Shown here: positions 49,521 through 60,721 of the stretch, piece by piece
Layout of the letters: each line of letters begins with the position of its first letter
Position numbering within the stretch: position 1 is the stretch's first letter
Assembly: GCA_022605955.1 (NCBI GenBank)
Contig: JAKCOZ010000010.1
Location: 3,639,001 to 3,703,000, forward strand
DNA from: Rallus limicola
Lineage: Eukaryota; Chordata; Aves; Gruiformes; Rallidae
DNA length: 64,000 nucleotides
Direction of reading: 5' to 3'
Position numbers and translations under genes: made by a program
Notes under the pieces: generated by a model
What the model was told of the DNA's origin: nothing
The model's input: only the letters and a program-made list of their open reading frames with translations
Database searches by the model: none

Positions 49521-49580
49521 TTTTTTTTTTTTCTTTTGGGGCCCTGCTTTAACTTAAGGTAAGGTAAGGTAAGAAAAAAA
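49516..49580. repeat. T17 run and (TAAGG)n
   Basis: A 17-base T run (49516-49532), then about 3.8 copies of TAAGG (49555-49573), then an A run. A simple-sequence cluster. Confidence 0.85.
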
Positions 49581-50399
49581 ACGAAGCTACTATGCCCTGT
49601 AGGCGAGGACCTGCCTTTCCTGCCCTATTTCAAGAGCCTTCTATAGACCTTCATGCCACTGCAAACATGTCAATAATGTGTCTTGAGGAAAAAAACTCTA
49701 CTAGGTTACTTCAAGTTTATTCAAGAGTTCTGTATAATTCAGACACTCCAGTAAAGTTCTCACATATCTGGGTATTTCATACCAATGACATTAAGCTTCA
49801 AGGCTTTCTAGCCTTGCACAATGAAGTCAAATGAAGTGGAGGCACTCTTGATCTACTTGAGAGACAACTGAAAAAAAAAATCTGCTGATACTTTTGTCAG
49901 TCAACTACTCCCAAAGTCCATCCTACTGCCATAAATCCTGTCTGTAAGGCAGAGCTGAACAAGTTGTTAAGCATCTAAATTAAGGCTGCTATAGATACTG
50001 TTACCAGCACAACTTGTTTGTAAGACATTTCTGCATTACTGATATTTAGTCAGTGTGAAGGAAAGAAATCATAACCCTTCCCATTCTTTTCCCCACACAC
50101 TCTCGCTTCTCCCCCATATTTTTTTGTTTTAAATGCACCCTTTTTTCCTCCACTTTAACACAATGTGGATCTTGGTGCCAGAGAAAGCAACATATGTATT
50201 TCTCTTCTGTTGTTTTTACAATATGGTCTTTTTTTAGATATAATATTTTTAATCCTTTACAGGGTGGGGCCAAAGTCAGGAAGGTCACGCTTACGTCTGA
50301 ACTCACTTCACTAACCTTTGCACTCACTTCTCTGGGGAAGAATGCTAAAATAAAAAGTGATGTGTGGTACTCATCCATTCCTCTGTCACACATTTCAGT
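49581..50399. other. Non-coding tract
   Basis: No gene or mobile element is recognised. The right part (from 50046) is covered by the longest open frame of the window, 195 codons on the minus strand. That frame begins at 50633 inside an old LINE-like tail and has no recognisable domain, signal peptide or membrane segment. I do not call it a gene. Confidence 0.5.
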
Positions 50400-50575
50400 T
50401 TGACTTCCCAAATCTGAAGGTTTGAGGCATGCTAAGTACCAGAAGCTTCTATTCGTTTGGAAATCTTCCATGGAAGCTTGTTTGGTCTGTTGTTGAATGT
50501 GTCCATCCTTGCAGCATACACAGCATCCCATGATAAGGAGTTCCACAGCTTCATGAACTACATTTTTTGCACAGT
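50400..50575 (-). mobile_element. Old CR1-like LINE tail, minus strand
   Basis: Read on the minus strand, GTAGTTCATGAAGCTGTGGA then ACTCCTTATCATGGGATGCTG and, further on, AACAGACCAAAC and TCCATGGAAGATTT. These resemble the 3' part of old amniote CR1/L3 copies (ending of ORF2: VHEAVELLA, then an MEDF-like segment). The assignment is from memory of that family and the copy is diverged. It explains the start of the 195-codon minus frame. Confidence 0.5.
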
Positions 50576-51744
50576 CAGATGCATGCACACACCCGTGTAT
50601 CACACTATACACTGTACATTTCTTTGGTGTCAAAAGTTATTAAAATAATTTTACTTCCCAAAATTTATATAACACAAATGAGAGGATCTGATCAATTACA
50701 AAGTTATTCAGGAATACTACTTATATATTTATAAAAAACCCCTATTAAGAAGGAAAAGGATTTATTCTTGTTGCTGACTTTTTGGTCGGATCTTGCTACA
50801 GAAAAAGGACCAGGCCTTTCTTCCTTTTGCCTTTTCCTGGATCAAGCTAACAGGAGAGCACTGGACAGCTGCTGAATAGCTGGAGCACACTGACATATTT
50901 TGCCTTATCTGAGAATATATGTTTTATGAAAGTAGACCATCATGCAGACCCAGATGAACCATTCCCTGACAGCTGTGTGGATGAGTGGCGAAGCACACTG
51001 ATGTGCCAAGAAGTCATTCTTAACAGCCCAGACGCATCTCATGGCTCTGGCTTTGCTTGCTCTGTCATGGCTAGGCTCCTACCTGACTGTGTAAATAGAG
51101 GTAGGACCAACCTTTTTGCAAAGTTAAAATACTCTGGCATTGACTTTTTCCCCTTGTACTTAGTTATTCCATAAAACACTATAGCACCTAAAAGCATAAA
51201 AATGGATAAAAACTACAGACTGAGTAGCAGAAATCTTTATTGGAACCCTCAGCACTAATATATATAATCTGTGCCATAAAATATAAAATACGGTACTTTT
51301 CCAGTAGCTTATACATTTACAATTATTCTGTTGTTACCTCAGGTAGATTCATTGGATAATCAATTTCAGGTAATATTTATTAATCTTGTGTGCTATATAT
51401 TCACAATTCAGCTTTTAAAAATTTATTTGCCCCATAATTATTTCTTTTTTTACATTGTATATTACAAACCAAAAGGCTATTCACATGTCATAAAATTTGA
51501 TATATAATAAAGAATAACAATATTTTTCTCACAATTCCTACTGAGTCCACCTAAATGTCAAATTATCACCTTCTACTAATAGCAGAATGCAATAACACTG
51601 CACAATTTAGATTGGGGGTTCACTTCCAGAATGCAATACCTCAGGAAAGACTAATAAACATAGCACAATTAGTGGGAAACAAGCCACAAGACAAGGGTGA
51701 AATCCTGGGTTCAGTGGAAACATCAGGCAAGTCATCCCCTCATT
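50576..51744. other. Non-coding tract
   Basis: No gene is recognised. AT-rich sequence; the stretch at 51240-51540 is especially A/T-rich. The 82-codon frame at 50926-51174 matches nothing I know. Confidence 0.55.
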
Positions 51745-52143
51745 GGAGGGGAAGTCTTATGAGGAAAGGCTGAAGTCCCTTGGTTTGTTCAGCCTGGACA
51801 AGAAGAGGCTGAATGGGAGATCTCATTATGGTCTATGGCTTCCTGATGAGGGGGAGTGAAGTGGCTGATGCTGATCTCCTCTCTTTGGTGACCAGTGATA
51901 GAACCCAAGCTGCAACAGGGGAGGTATAGGTTGAATATTAGGAAGAAATTCTTTACTGAGAGGGTGCTCGGGCACTGGAGCAGGCTCCTCAGGGAAGGGG
52001 TCACAGCACTGAGCTTGACTGAGTTTAAGAAGTGTCTGGATCATGCACTCAACCTGACTTGGCTGGCCTTGTGTGGAGCCAGGAGTTGGACTTTATGATT
52101 CTTATGGGTCCCTTCCAACTCAGGATATTCTGTGATTCTATGA
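51745..52143 (+). mobile_element. CR1 LINE 3' end
   Basis: The last part of ORF2 and the 3' UTR. Landmarks are KSYEERLKSLGLFSLDKKRL-like sequence near 51755, RYRLNIRKKFFTERVLGHWS (51920-51980), then LLREGVTALSLTEFKKCLDH and a UTR containing AGGAGTTGGACTTTATGATT, ending in GTGATTCTATGA. It is of the same subfamily as the tail nested at 9855-9980. It is 5'-truncated, with frameshifts near 51850. Confidence 0.9.
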
Positions 52144-52599
52144 TCCTTGCTCACACTAGTCCTGAGACTACAAAAGGGTCACAGCAGCATGTCGAGTGGA
52201 GTCAGATGGATTTTACTGCACTTTTTTGCTCTACAAGCTACTGTTCAGGATTGCATAGAGCTGAGGAGGTACCTCTGTGAGAGAACTGTATGGTACTGCA
52301 GATGAATTCCAGCAGCACCTGCCTTTCAGGCAGTGGCATCATCCGGTCTCATATGTTGCCATGCAGCCATGAAGATTGATACCAAAAAAAGTTTGTCTTA
52401 TTGCACCCATTAGTCTGACAGAAATCTGTTTCACAGCCTTTCTTCACTGATGGCCATGCCACCTGCTAATTTCTCTTGTAAATATATTCATAGGTGGGAT
52501 ATGCCCACTGGTTCTGTGTCAACATTGTCCTTAAGCTTAAAGAACTGTTTCCCTGCTAGTGTTTACCCTTCTGATCCATTTACAGAGACAGTCATTTCC
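52144..52599. other. Non-coding tract
   Basis: Between two LINE fragments. No gene is recognised. The 3' half may already belong to the older minus-strand copy that follows, but I cannot align it. Confidence 0.45.
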
Positions 52600-52860
52600 C
52601 TGCTCAGCTTTGTTTTGCCTGGTTAAACATAGTTGGCTCTTTCAGGTGCTTTCCATAAACGAGAATCTCCATTCTCCCACTGACATGATGATCCTTTCCT
52701 CCACATCTTCTATGCTGAGCTCATTTGGTTCAGACAGGGATGGCCACAACTGAACACAGTATTCTTGGCAGTCTTGCCAATAAAATGATAACTTCTAATA
52801 CTGTTTCTATAAACACATTTATTAGCTTTCATTTTCCATTAATCTTTCCCACATCCATTT
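52600..52860 (-). mobile_element. Very old CR1-like fragment, minus strand
   Basis: The + strand shows GGTTAAACATAGTTGGCTCT, GGCCACAACTGAACACAGTA, TTCTTGGCAGTCTTGCCAAT and TTATTAGCTTTCATTTTCC. These correspond to antisense ORF2 of old CR1 families, where 'AACTGGACACAGTATTC' and 'TTAGCCTTCATTTT' blocks recur in that order. No frame remains. Limits and subfamily are uncertain. Confidence 0.5.
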
Positions 52861-53875
52861 TTGCACTTCTGTCTTGTCAATGGCTAGATGTTCCCCAAAA
52901 TGCTGGGGAAAAAATGGAAATTCAAAGAAAAAAGAATAAAGCTACAAAAGCACCTAAAATGCAGATTGTGTGGATGTCAGAATCTTCGAATCAACTGCTG
53001 CTACTGTAGTTATATAGATCTTAATGTACAGATAACCCAAGGCATCCAAACCTTAGCAACACTTGGGATCTGAGAGAATGTTTCCCTTTTAATTACTAGT
53101 TTCTATTGTGCTAGTTTCTAGAAAGGCTATCAAGTGTTTACCTAATTCTTCCCCATCCATCCTCAGATTCTATTGAGATTGTCTAGCTGCTATAAATGAC
53201 ATCACTCCTTTTTATATCAGTCTGAATTATCAGAGTGCCACCAAGTAGAAGGGAAATAAAAAATCTGAGCAGGAGAATAGGATTGTTCATAATAAAGAGG
53301 TTTTGGGTTAAGGAAGATTAAGTCCAGTATTACTTTAGCTCTTCCTTAGTTTTTAATGGTCCTAATTGTTGTGGTTGCTCTTTGGATCTTATATAAAAAC
53401 AATTCTCTTTGCAGAATACTATGCATTGGCACATTATTACCAGAAATATAGGACTGCACACAATTTATAATGGTTTGGAGACAACTTGGAGGCAGACATG
53501 AATAACTTCAAATGGAGTTCTCAAGAAAGACAGAAAGTTTGACCAAATTCTTCAGGGTGCAGGAAAACATTAGTGCCTAAAACAATGCACTTAAGGAGTA
53601 AGAAAGAATGCCTCTCAGATGAAGGAATGCAAATTTGTTTAAATGCAAATTTGATAGAGGATGGTATAGAGTTCTCTTTGTATGCACCTGATATCACCTA
53701 CAGATAGGGTGAGGATAAGATGGAGAAATTTTCTATTTTTGTTTAGAAAGATCTAAGTACAGGTTCTGTAATTTCAACATTGTGCTAACATTTCCAATTT
53801 CACAATTTGAATTTGATAGATTCTTTTTTTTAAATTGACATTCTAAATATTTAGTCCTAACTCTTTTTCTTTTAG
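52861..53875. other. Non-coding tract
   Basis: No gene or clear repeat. Some of it may be further decayed LINE sequence between the two minus-strand CR1 copies, but nothing is alignable by eye. Confidence 0.45.
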
Positions 53876-53959
53876 CATCAGAATCGCTATGTTTGGGTTG
53901 GAAGGGACCTTAAAGATACTCTAGTTCCAATTTCCTGCCATGGGCAGGGACACCCCACA

Positions 53960-54331
53960 CTAGACCAGGTTGCCCAGAGCACTATCCGACCTGGCCTCGA
54001 ACCCTGTCAGGGAGGGGGCATACACAACTTCTCTGTGCAACCTGTGCCAGGGCCTTACCACCCTCACAGGGAAGAGTTTCCATCTAATATCTAATCTAAA
54101 TTTACCCTCTGTGAGTTTAAAGCCATTACCCCTTGTCCTGTCACTACACTGCCTGATAAAAAGTCTCTCTCCAGCCTTTAAGTATTGGTTAGTCATAATC
54201 AGGTCTTCCCAGAGCCTTCTCTTCTCCAGGGTGAACAAGCCCAAATCTTTCAGCCTGGCTTCATAAAAGAGGTACTTCAGCCCTCTGATCATCTCTGTGA
54301 GCTTCACAAAGTGAGAGTGAGTGTGACTCAC
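53960..54331 (-). pseudogene. CR1 ORF2 C-terminal relic
   Basis: 123 codons open on the minus strand. Landmarks are EARLKDLGLFTLEKRRLWED, LIMTNQYLKAGERLF, CSDRTRGNGFKLTEGKFRLD and PSLTGFEARSDSALGNLV at the carboxyl end, which is where CR1 ORF2 normally stops. The first codons are not a genuine start. Confidence 0.92.
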
Positions 54332-54538
54332 TCTAACAGCTTTATATCTTGTATAAGGGACCCCTGAGCTTGACTCAGTACTTCAGGAGGTGTCCACCAG
54401 ATCAGAGTAGAGGGGCAGAAGCACCTCCCTTGACCTGCTGTTTTTGATGCAGCCCAGGATACAGTGTTCTTTCTGGGCTGCAAGCCCATGTTGCTGGCTC
54501 ATGTCCAGCTTTACATCAACCAACACTCCTTAGTCCTT

Positions 54539-54922
54539 CTACTCAGGGCTGGTCTCAATCCACTCTCTGCCCTGCCTGTAGTTGTTCTTGGGATTACATT
54601 GTCCCATGAGCAGGAGCTCACACTTGGCCTTGTTGAACTTCATGCAAGTAGCACAGGCCCACCTCTCAAGCTGGTCAAGGTCCCTCTGGATGGCACCCCT
54701 TCCTTCCAGCAGGTTGGCCTCACCACACAGGTTGCTGAGGGTGTACCCAATCCCACTGTCCACATCTCCAACAAAGATGCTGAACAGTGTTGGTCCCAGT
54801 ATCAACCCACAAGGAACGCCACTGGTCTCAATTTGAACACTGAGCTGTTGACTGCAACTCATTGAGTGTGACTGTCCAGCCAAGTCCTTATCCACCCAGT
54901 GGTCCATCTGTCGAATCCACAT
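54539..54922 (-). pseudogene. CR1 ORF2 relic, RT core without FADD
   Basis: 127 codons open on the minus strand. LILGPTLFSIFVGDVDSGIG corresponds to the RT segment before the catalytic Asp pair, and GAIQRDLDQLERWACATCMK to the segment after it. Between them the expected SKFADDTK is reduced to SN, so the catalytic aspartates are lost. RT activity is impossible even if this were expressed. Confidence 0.92.
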
Positions 54923-55474
54923 ATCTCCAATTTAGAGACAAACATGTCATTCAGGACAGTGTAGATCCATTGTAGAATGCCACCAAATTTGTTAGGTATG
55001 ATTTGGCTTTAGCGAAGCATGTTGGTTGTCACCACTCACCTCCTTATTTTCTATGTGTCTAAGCATAGTTTCCAGGATGATCTCCATGTTCTTGCCAACG
55101 ACAGAGGTGAGATTGACCAGTCTATAGTTCTCCTGGTCTTCTTTTTTCCTATTTTAAAAACGGGAGTTATGTTTCCCCTTTTCCAGTCATTGAGAATGTC
55201 ACTGGACTGCATCCACCAGTTCCCTCAGAACCTGTAGATACATCTCATCACGTCTCACGAACTTGTGCACCTTCAGGTTCCTTGGATGTTACCAAACCTG
55301 ATCTTCTCCTACAGTGGGCAGTTCTTCATTCTCCAGGTCCTTGCCTTCATCTTCTGTGACGTGGGAAGTATGACTAGAAGCCTTGCTGGTTAAGACAAGC
55401 AAAAAAGCCATTCAGTACCACAGCCTTCTCCATATCCTGGGTAACCAGGTGCTCCGATTCATTCCAGAGGGGGC

Positions 55475-56062
55475 CTACATTTTCCCTCGTCTTCTTTTTA
55501 TCACTGACATACTGTCGTATAGGAACTCTTTTCTGTCCCTGACATACCTGCCCAGGTTTAATTCTATCAGAGTTTTAGCTTCCCTAATGTCATCCCTGGC
55601 TGCTTGGACAGTTCCTCTGTATTCCTCCCAGTCTACTTGCCGTGGCTTCCACCTTCTATAGGTTTCCTGTTTGTGTTTGAGTTTGCCCAGGAGCTCCTTG
55701 TTCATCCATACAGACCTGTAGTTAGTTCCTGCCTCTCTCTTTGTTGGGAAGCATAACTACTGAGCTTGGAAGAAGTGATCCTTGAATACCAACCAGCTGC
55801 CTTGGGCACCTCTTCCCTCTGGGGCTTTGTCCCATGGTGGTCTACCAAACAGATCCCCAGCGAGGCCAAAGTCTGCTCTCTTGAAGTCCAGGGTAGTGAG
55901 TTGTCTGTGCACCTTCCTCTCTGCCCCGAGGATCTTGAAATCCACCATTTCATGGTCGCTGCACCTGAGGCTGCCCTTGAGCCTCATATCCCTTACCAGC
56001 CCCTCCCTGTTGGTGAGAGCACGATTGAGCATGGCATCTCTCCTTTCTGGCTCCTCTATCAC
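55475..56062 (-). pseudogene. CR1 ORF2 relic, endonuclease end and linker
   Basis: Two adjacent minus frames. 55757-56062 holds MLNRALTNREGLV, LRCSDHEMVDFKIL (with the SDH motif of apurinic-type endonucleases) and TLDFKRADFGLAGDLF. 55475-55705 holds [39 protein letters not shown] and [10 protein letters not shown] frameshift lies between them. The + strand frames at 55766-56156 are their antisense shadows. Confidence 0.92.
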
Positions 56063-56440
56063 TTGGAGGAGGAAGTTATTATCAATGCATTCTAGGAACT
56101 CCTGGATTTTTTACTCCCTGATGTGTTGTCCTTCCAATAGATATTGGACTGGCTGAAGGACTATATGGACCATGAGGACCAGGGCTTGTTAACATGCTTC
56201 TATTTGCCTACAGAGGGCCTCACCTGCTTGGTCTCCCTGGTCAGGTGGCCTGTATCAGATCCCCCACTATAGTGTCCCCTGTCTCTGCACTCAGTTTAAT
56301 ACTGACCCATAAGCTCTTGGTGAGCTTCTCATCCATCCCCACACACTCCAGCTGGTCGTTGACATAGAGGGTGACACTCCCTCCTCATCTCTCTGGCCTA
56401 TCCTTAGTAAAGAGCCTGTATCCTTCCATACTATTTATTG

Positions 56441-59400
56441 TGTATTGTGCTGAAAATTTATTATTATAGTACTTTGAAATACAATATGATCTAACTGACC
56501 CAAAAGAGTAAGTTAAAAATTTCAGATTGTTTTTATTAATTCAAAATATTTATTCATTCTCTGAATGAAACATAACAGGCTAAATAAGCATTTAGTGTAT
56601 AAATATTGTGTTATATTAACAAATAATAAAATACAGAAACATTACTGTAAACTATTCATAGCATCAAGATTCATCCAACAGCTTTTAACAACAATTTCAA
56701 ATTTTGTATATATAATTAACAATCTTTTTTCATATACATAAAGTCTACTCTACCTAATTTCAAATGAATAATTTGAATGTATTAAATGTAGCAGAGAACA
56801 TAGTATTTTTACAACTCGATATGAATTGTCATCATGCAATGTGACATTTTTGAAGGGATGTACTAATCTCTTAGTAAATTTAGGGTTTTTGCTGAATGTT
56901 GCCTGAATAATAGCAATAAAAATTGCAGGACTGGATAGACAAGGTTTTGCACCTGTTTAAACAATAACTTGTATGAAACCAGGTCCTTCTGGGAACCCTC
57001 ATCTTCCTCTATTTTTTAAGATGGCACGATTAAATTAATAAGACTGTTCTGATTGCTCAAGGGAGGTTGACACTTCCCCATTTTTTGAGAAGTGTTTTAT
57101 TGGAAGGTTTTGCCTATCACAGCAAAAAGCCACGTTTCATTGAAAAAGCATGAGCTATCTTTACAGCCAAACCTACTGAGTAGAATCTGAAGGGTACTGT
57201 TATAAAATACTTATCTTTTGCCTACAAACATTTTTATAAGCATCAGGTTTCTTGATCCAAAGTAACTTTTTTTTGCATCACTTTCTAATTCTAACAGTTC
57301 CCATTATTGAAACATGGAATCCATAAGCACTGCTGAGTGTGATACAGAAACATCAGCGATTTAATGCATTGTAATGCATTTGATTAAACCATATGAGTAA
57401 TTTGCATGTAGTAGGAAGTAATGACCATCCCATTTGATGTGCATTAGTGTTCCAGTTTCTCTTCACTGCCTCTATTTTTTCTGCAGTAACAGCAGACACA
57501 TTTTGCAGGAAACCAACTTGCTTTCCTTCCACATTTGTCAAAAGAACCAAATTCCTGCGGGCCCTTTGCTAGAATGGACAATTTCAGGAGCTATAGTGAC
57601 AATGAATAAAGAGGTCAAAGTACTTGACTGGATTTATGGTACATTAAGAGACTGCTGCAGCCATGGTGGTGGAATTAGGGCAGCCATTTAACTCAGCTAC
57701 AGGGACCAAGATCCCAAGGTGAACATTTTGTGGTGAGTTGCAAAGTGTCTACAAAATATCTCTACAATCCACATGCTGTAATCTTTCTCAGCTTGGAGAC
57801 TTCTAATAGGTTTAGTAGTAAAACTCTAATAAGATGATGGCCCTATATGGTATGTACCTTGAATCCCTTGAGAGCTTTTTACTTATCTGTAAGACATTCC
57901 TGCAAGTTTAATTTTGAAAACCTCCATTGTGGTAATGATTCCCCATGAACTATGATGCTATTATATATACTCTGTAAGCTTTTAATATAGCAGTCTCCAC
58001 CTAAATAGATTTTCTCAATGGAAAACAGATTTATTTTTAACTTTATGACTTCTTATACTGTAATTTGATAACTATAATGCCAATAGGTTAATCATATTGA
58101 TGAAGTACCCAGAGAGACTGTATTTAACACCGCTTACCCTTTGGAAAAGTAACCTGATTTACTGGAAACCTTTTCACCTTTAGTGGCAGGGGAATAACTG
58201 CTAGTTTGGCCCTGTGTTCAAACATATAATTCCATAGGCTGGCATGTAACCCAAAGGCAATATTACCACTGAAGGATTGATCTGAATTAACAAGCTTTAA
58301 CAAGGGGGAGGGGAGAGAGAAGATGGAGAGGAAAAGGGGAGACAGACAAAGACAGAGTGCTATTGCAGGCTAGTACATGCTTTGTATCTTTTCTCTATGT
58401 AAAGTTCACTTTCAGAATGTTGTTTGGGTGAATTGTTTCTTTTATAGCATCAAGATAATAGTTATCACCTCTGTAAGTTTTATGAAGTCACACAGTGGGT
58501 ATCAGCAAACACTTTTTTTAAAGACCTGCACAAAACAGTGAAATCTTACTCTGTGCATATGTATGTAGACTAACAATTTCCTTCAGGAAAATAAAGGATT
58601 TCCAGTGAACTACTTCTGAAACTTGCAGCTGCAAGCTATTCTTCTATACTTGTGCTGTGTTCAGATTTCAAACAGAATGCAAAAGTAGTTTTCATTGCAT
58701 CAGTCCACAGTCTGTCTGTGGATGTACTCCCTTGCAGCAGAAGTAATCCTAAAGCCTGCACTGCTCTTCCTATGCTCACCAAAATACATGATTACACAGG
58801 AGCAACATGCCATGCTAGAATATAAGAGTACCAGTGGCTGGTATGGAGTGTCTGCCTCGTGGAAGGAAATCATATTTCAAAATACTTCAAAATAATTTTA
58901 TTCTTCATTAGCTAAGACACACTTACTCTGGGAGGCAGCTCACCTTCTTAACACAGCACGTAACACTGAATTTTTAGGCACCAGCAGAATTTTTACTTTG
59001 TCAAATAATACTAAACAACCTCAAGTGAAATCACGAGCACACTTCAGACTAACTCCTTATCCTACTAAGGCACTCTAAAAATTGTTCTTAAACAGTTTTC
59101 ATATCTCATATCTTTCCTTCTCTCAGAAGTGAAAATCAACACAAATATCTTCAAAGAGCAGATAACACAGACATTCCTGTTCAGATGTATAGCAGATGTC
59201 TCCTGTTTTGTAGGACACATCACCCAGTGGTGGTGGGAATGAAGTTAGTGCAATATCTGGAGTGTATACATGTGGCAAGTGACACTACTGTTTACTTGGC
59301 ACTGCAGTGCTGAGGTGTGGTCCAAGATCCCCAGTAGTAGTGAATAATATATAAGCCTTATACCATGCTGAAGTCTACTTACCAGAAGTTCTTTTGTTTT

Positions 59401-60396
59401 AGTCTGAGGTTTACTAAGGATTTAGAGGAGGGCAACTTGGACTGAAGAGTGGTAGGGCTATAAATAGTTAACTTTTTAAAAGCAGGTAGGCAAGCAATAG
59501 TTTATAGTGCTGATGGATGGCTAAATGCCATAGCACCACTCTTGATTTATTTGCCTCTCTTACGTAGCCTGGAATTTCAGAGGGAGACAAGAAGCTTAAT
59601 TTCGCTAAAGGAAGAGCACATTTGGGACTTCTGCAGCTCAGTTGTTTCCTTGATCTGTAGAAAAAGGCAGAGGAGCTGTGGGGGGCAGCATTGCCAAGTG
59701 CACCCACCAGTGCTATCAGTGCAATTTTTATTTCAGCATAATTGTAAGAAGACAATTATAACTCATTCAGTTAAGTATAAGATATGGAAAGGGCAACATA
59801 AATACATGGAAACAATAACGGTGTTTTGAGCTGCAGATGAATATAGAGAACTGATCCATTGCCAATCCTTATGATCAGAATCATAAAATTCACAGTACTT
59901 GACATTATTTCAGTATGGCTCAGTTATGGAAGTAATGAAAAAAGACAGGAGAAGTTATTTTTGTTTCATCTGTAGCAGTTTTGCAGATTTATTATGGAAA
60001 CACACTTGGAAAATTTGAGTTATGCAGATGGCAAATACTAAAAGAAACAAACTTCCAAGTTTTTATTTTTAATTACAAATTTTAAAGTTTTATTTTTACT
60101 TCAGCCTCAGAATTTTGAAAGGCCTTGTGGATGTTTGGATGTGGGCATGCATTCTGTAGATAAAGAAAACAAGACACTGGTAGATGTAACACCGCTCAAA
60201 GAAACAAAAAAGTGGTTTTGAAAGTACATGGAGGTATGCATTAGGCCTGGAGACCCTGGTCATGTATTTGCTATCCGCTGTGTCAAATGCTGTATTTTCA
60301 TGAGAGGAGAAGCACAATGTAATACTGAGATAGTCATGGACAGCATAGATAGCTCTGCTGTAGCATGACTGTCAAGCACTTAATTCTTAAATTCTT
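56441..60396. other. Non-coding tract
   Basis: No gene or mobile element is recognised over about 4 kb. A purine-rich run sits at 58302-58355. Frames reach at most 95 codons (a + and - pair around 59468-59829, each the shadow of the other). Confidence 0.55.
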
Positions 60397-60721
60397 TGAC
60401 CTTATTAATGTTTATAAATATGTAAAGGGTGAGAGTCAGGAGGATGGAGCCAGGCTCTTCTCAGTGATGGACAGAGATAGGAGGAGGGGCAAGAGGCGCA
60501 AGATGGAGCATAGGAAGTTCCATGTGAATATAAGGAGGAACTTTTTCACTGTGAGGGTAATGGACCACTGGAACAGACTGCCCAGAGAGATGTAGAGTCT
60601 CCTTCTCTGGAGACATTCAAAACTCACCTGGACATGTTCCTATGCTCTGGCAGAGGGTTGGACTAGATGATCTTTCGAGGTCCCTTCCAACTCCTAATGT
60701 TCTGTGATTCTGTGATTCTTA
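60397..60721 (+). mobile_element. CR1 LINE 3' end
   Basis: A 5'-truncated CR1. ORF2 landmarks are LINVYKYVKGESQEDGARLF (60400-60460), MEHRKFHVNIRRNFFTVRVM (about 60500-60560) and DHWNRLPREM, closed early by TAG at 60593. ESPSLETFKTHLDMF-like sequence follows in a shifted frame. The UTR has GGTTGGACTAGATGATCTTT and the copy ends in GTTCTGTGATTCTGTGATTC. Likely the same subfamily as 18752-19025. Confidence 0.93.

Larger units (their letters stand above)
53876..56440 (-). mobile_element. CR1 LINE, longest copy, minus strand
   Basis: About 2.5 kb of CR1 in reverse orientation: 3' octamer at the left end (CAGAATCGC, 53879), ORF2 C-terminus, RT and part of the endonuclease at the right end. On the minus strand the endonuclease shows GYRLFTKDRPER and LYVNDQLECVGMDEKLTKSL near 56430-56330, and the SDH catalytic triplet in GSLRCSDHEMVDFKI near 55990-55945. 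The RT contains VPCGLILGPTLFSIFVGDVDS (54830-54765). The FADD motif is missing, because TLSN is followed directly by LCGEANLLEG. The C-terminus reads DRTRGNGFKLTEGKFRLDI and VVRPWHRLHREVV. Several frameshifts exist, and the ORF2 start, ORF1 and 5' UTR are absent. The element is dead. Confidence 0.95.

Noticed and set aside
55766..56156. Plus-strand open frames of 109 and 124 codons
   Set aside because: They are antisense to recognisable CR1 ORF2 (endonuclease end) on the minus strand and have no independent similarity.
59875..59900. AGAATCATAAAATTCACAG, like a reversed CR1 end
   Set aside because: No adjacent GGTTGGAAGGGACC block; likely chance.
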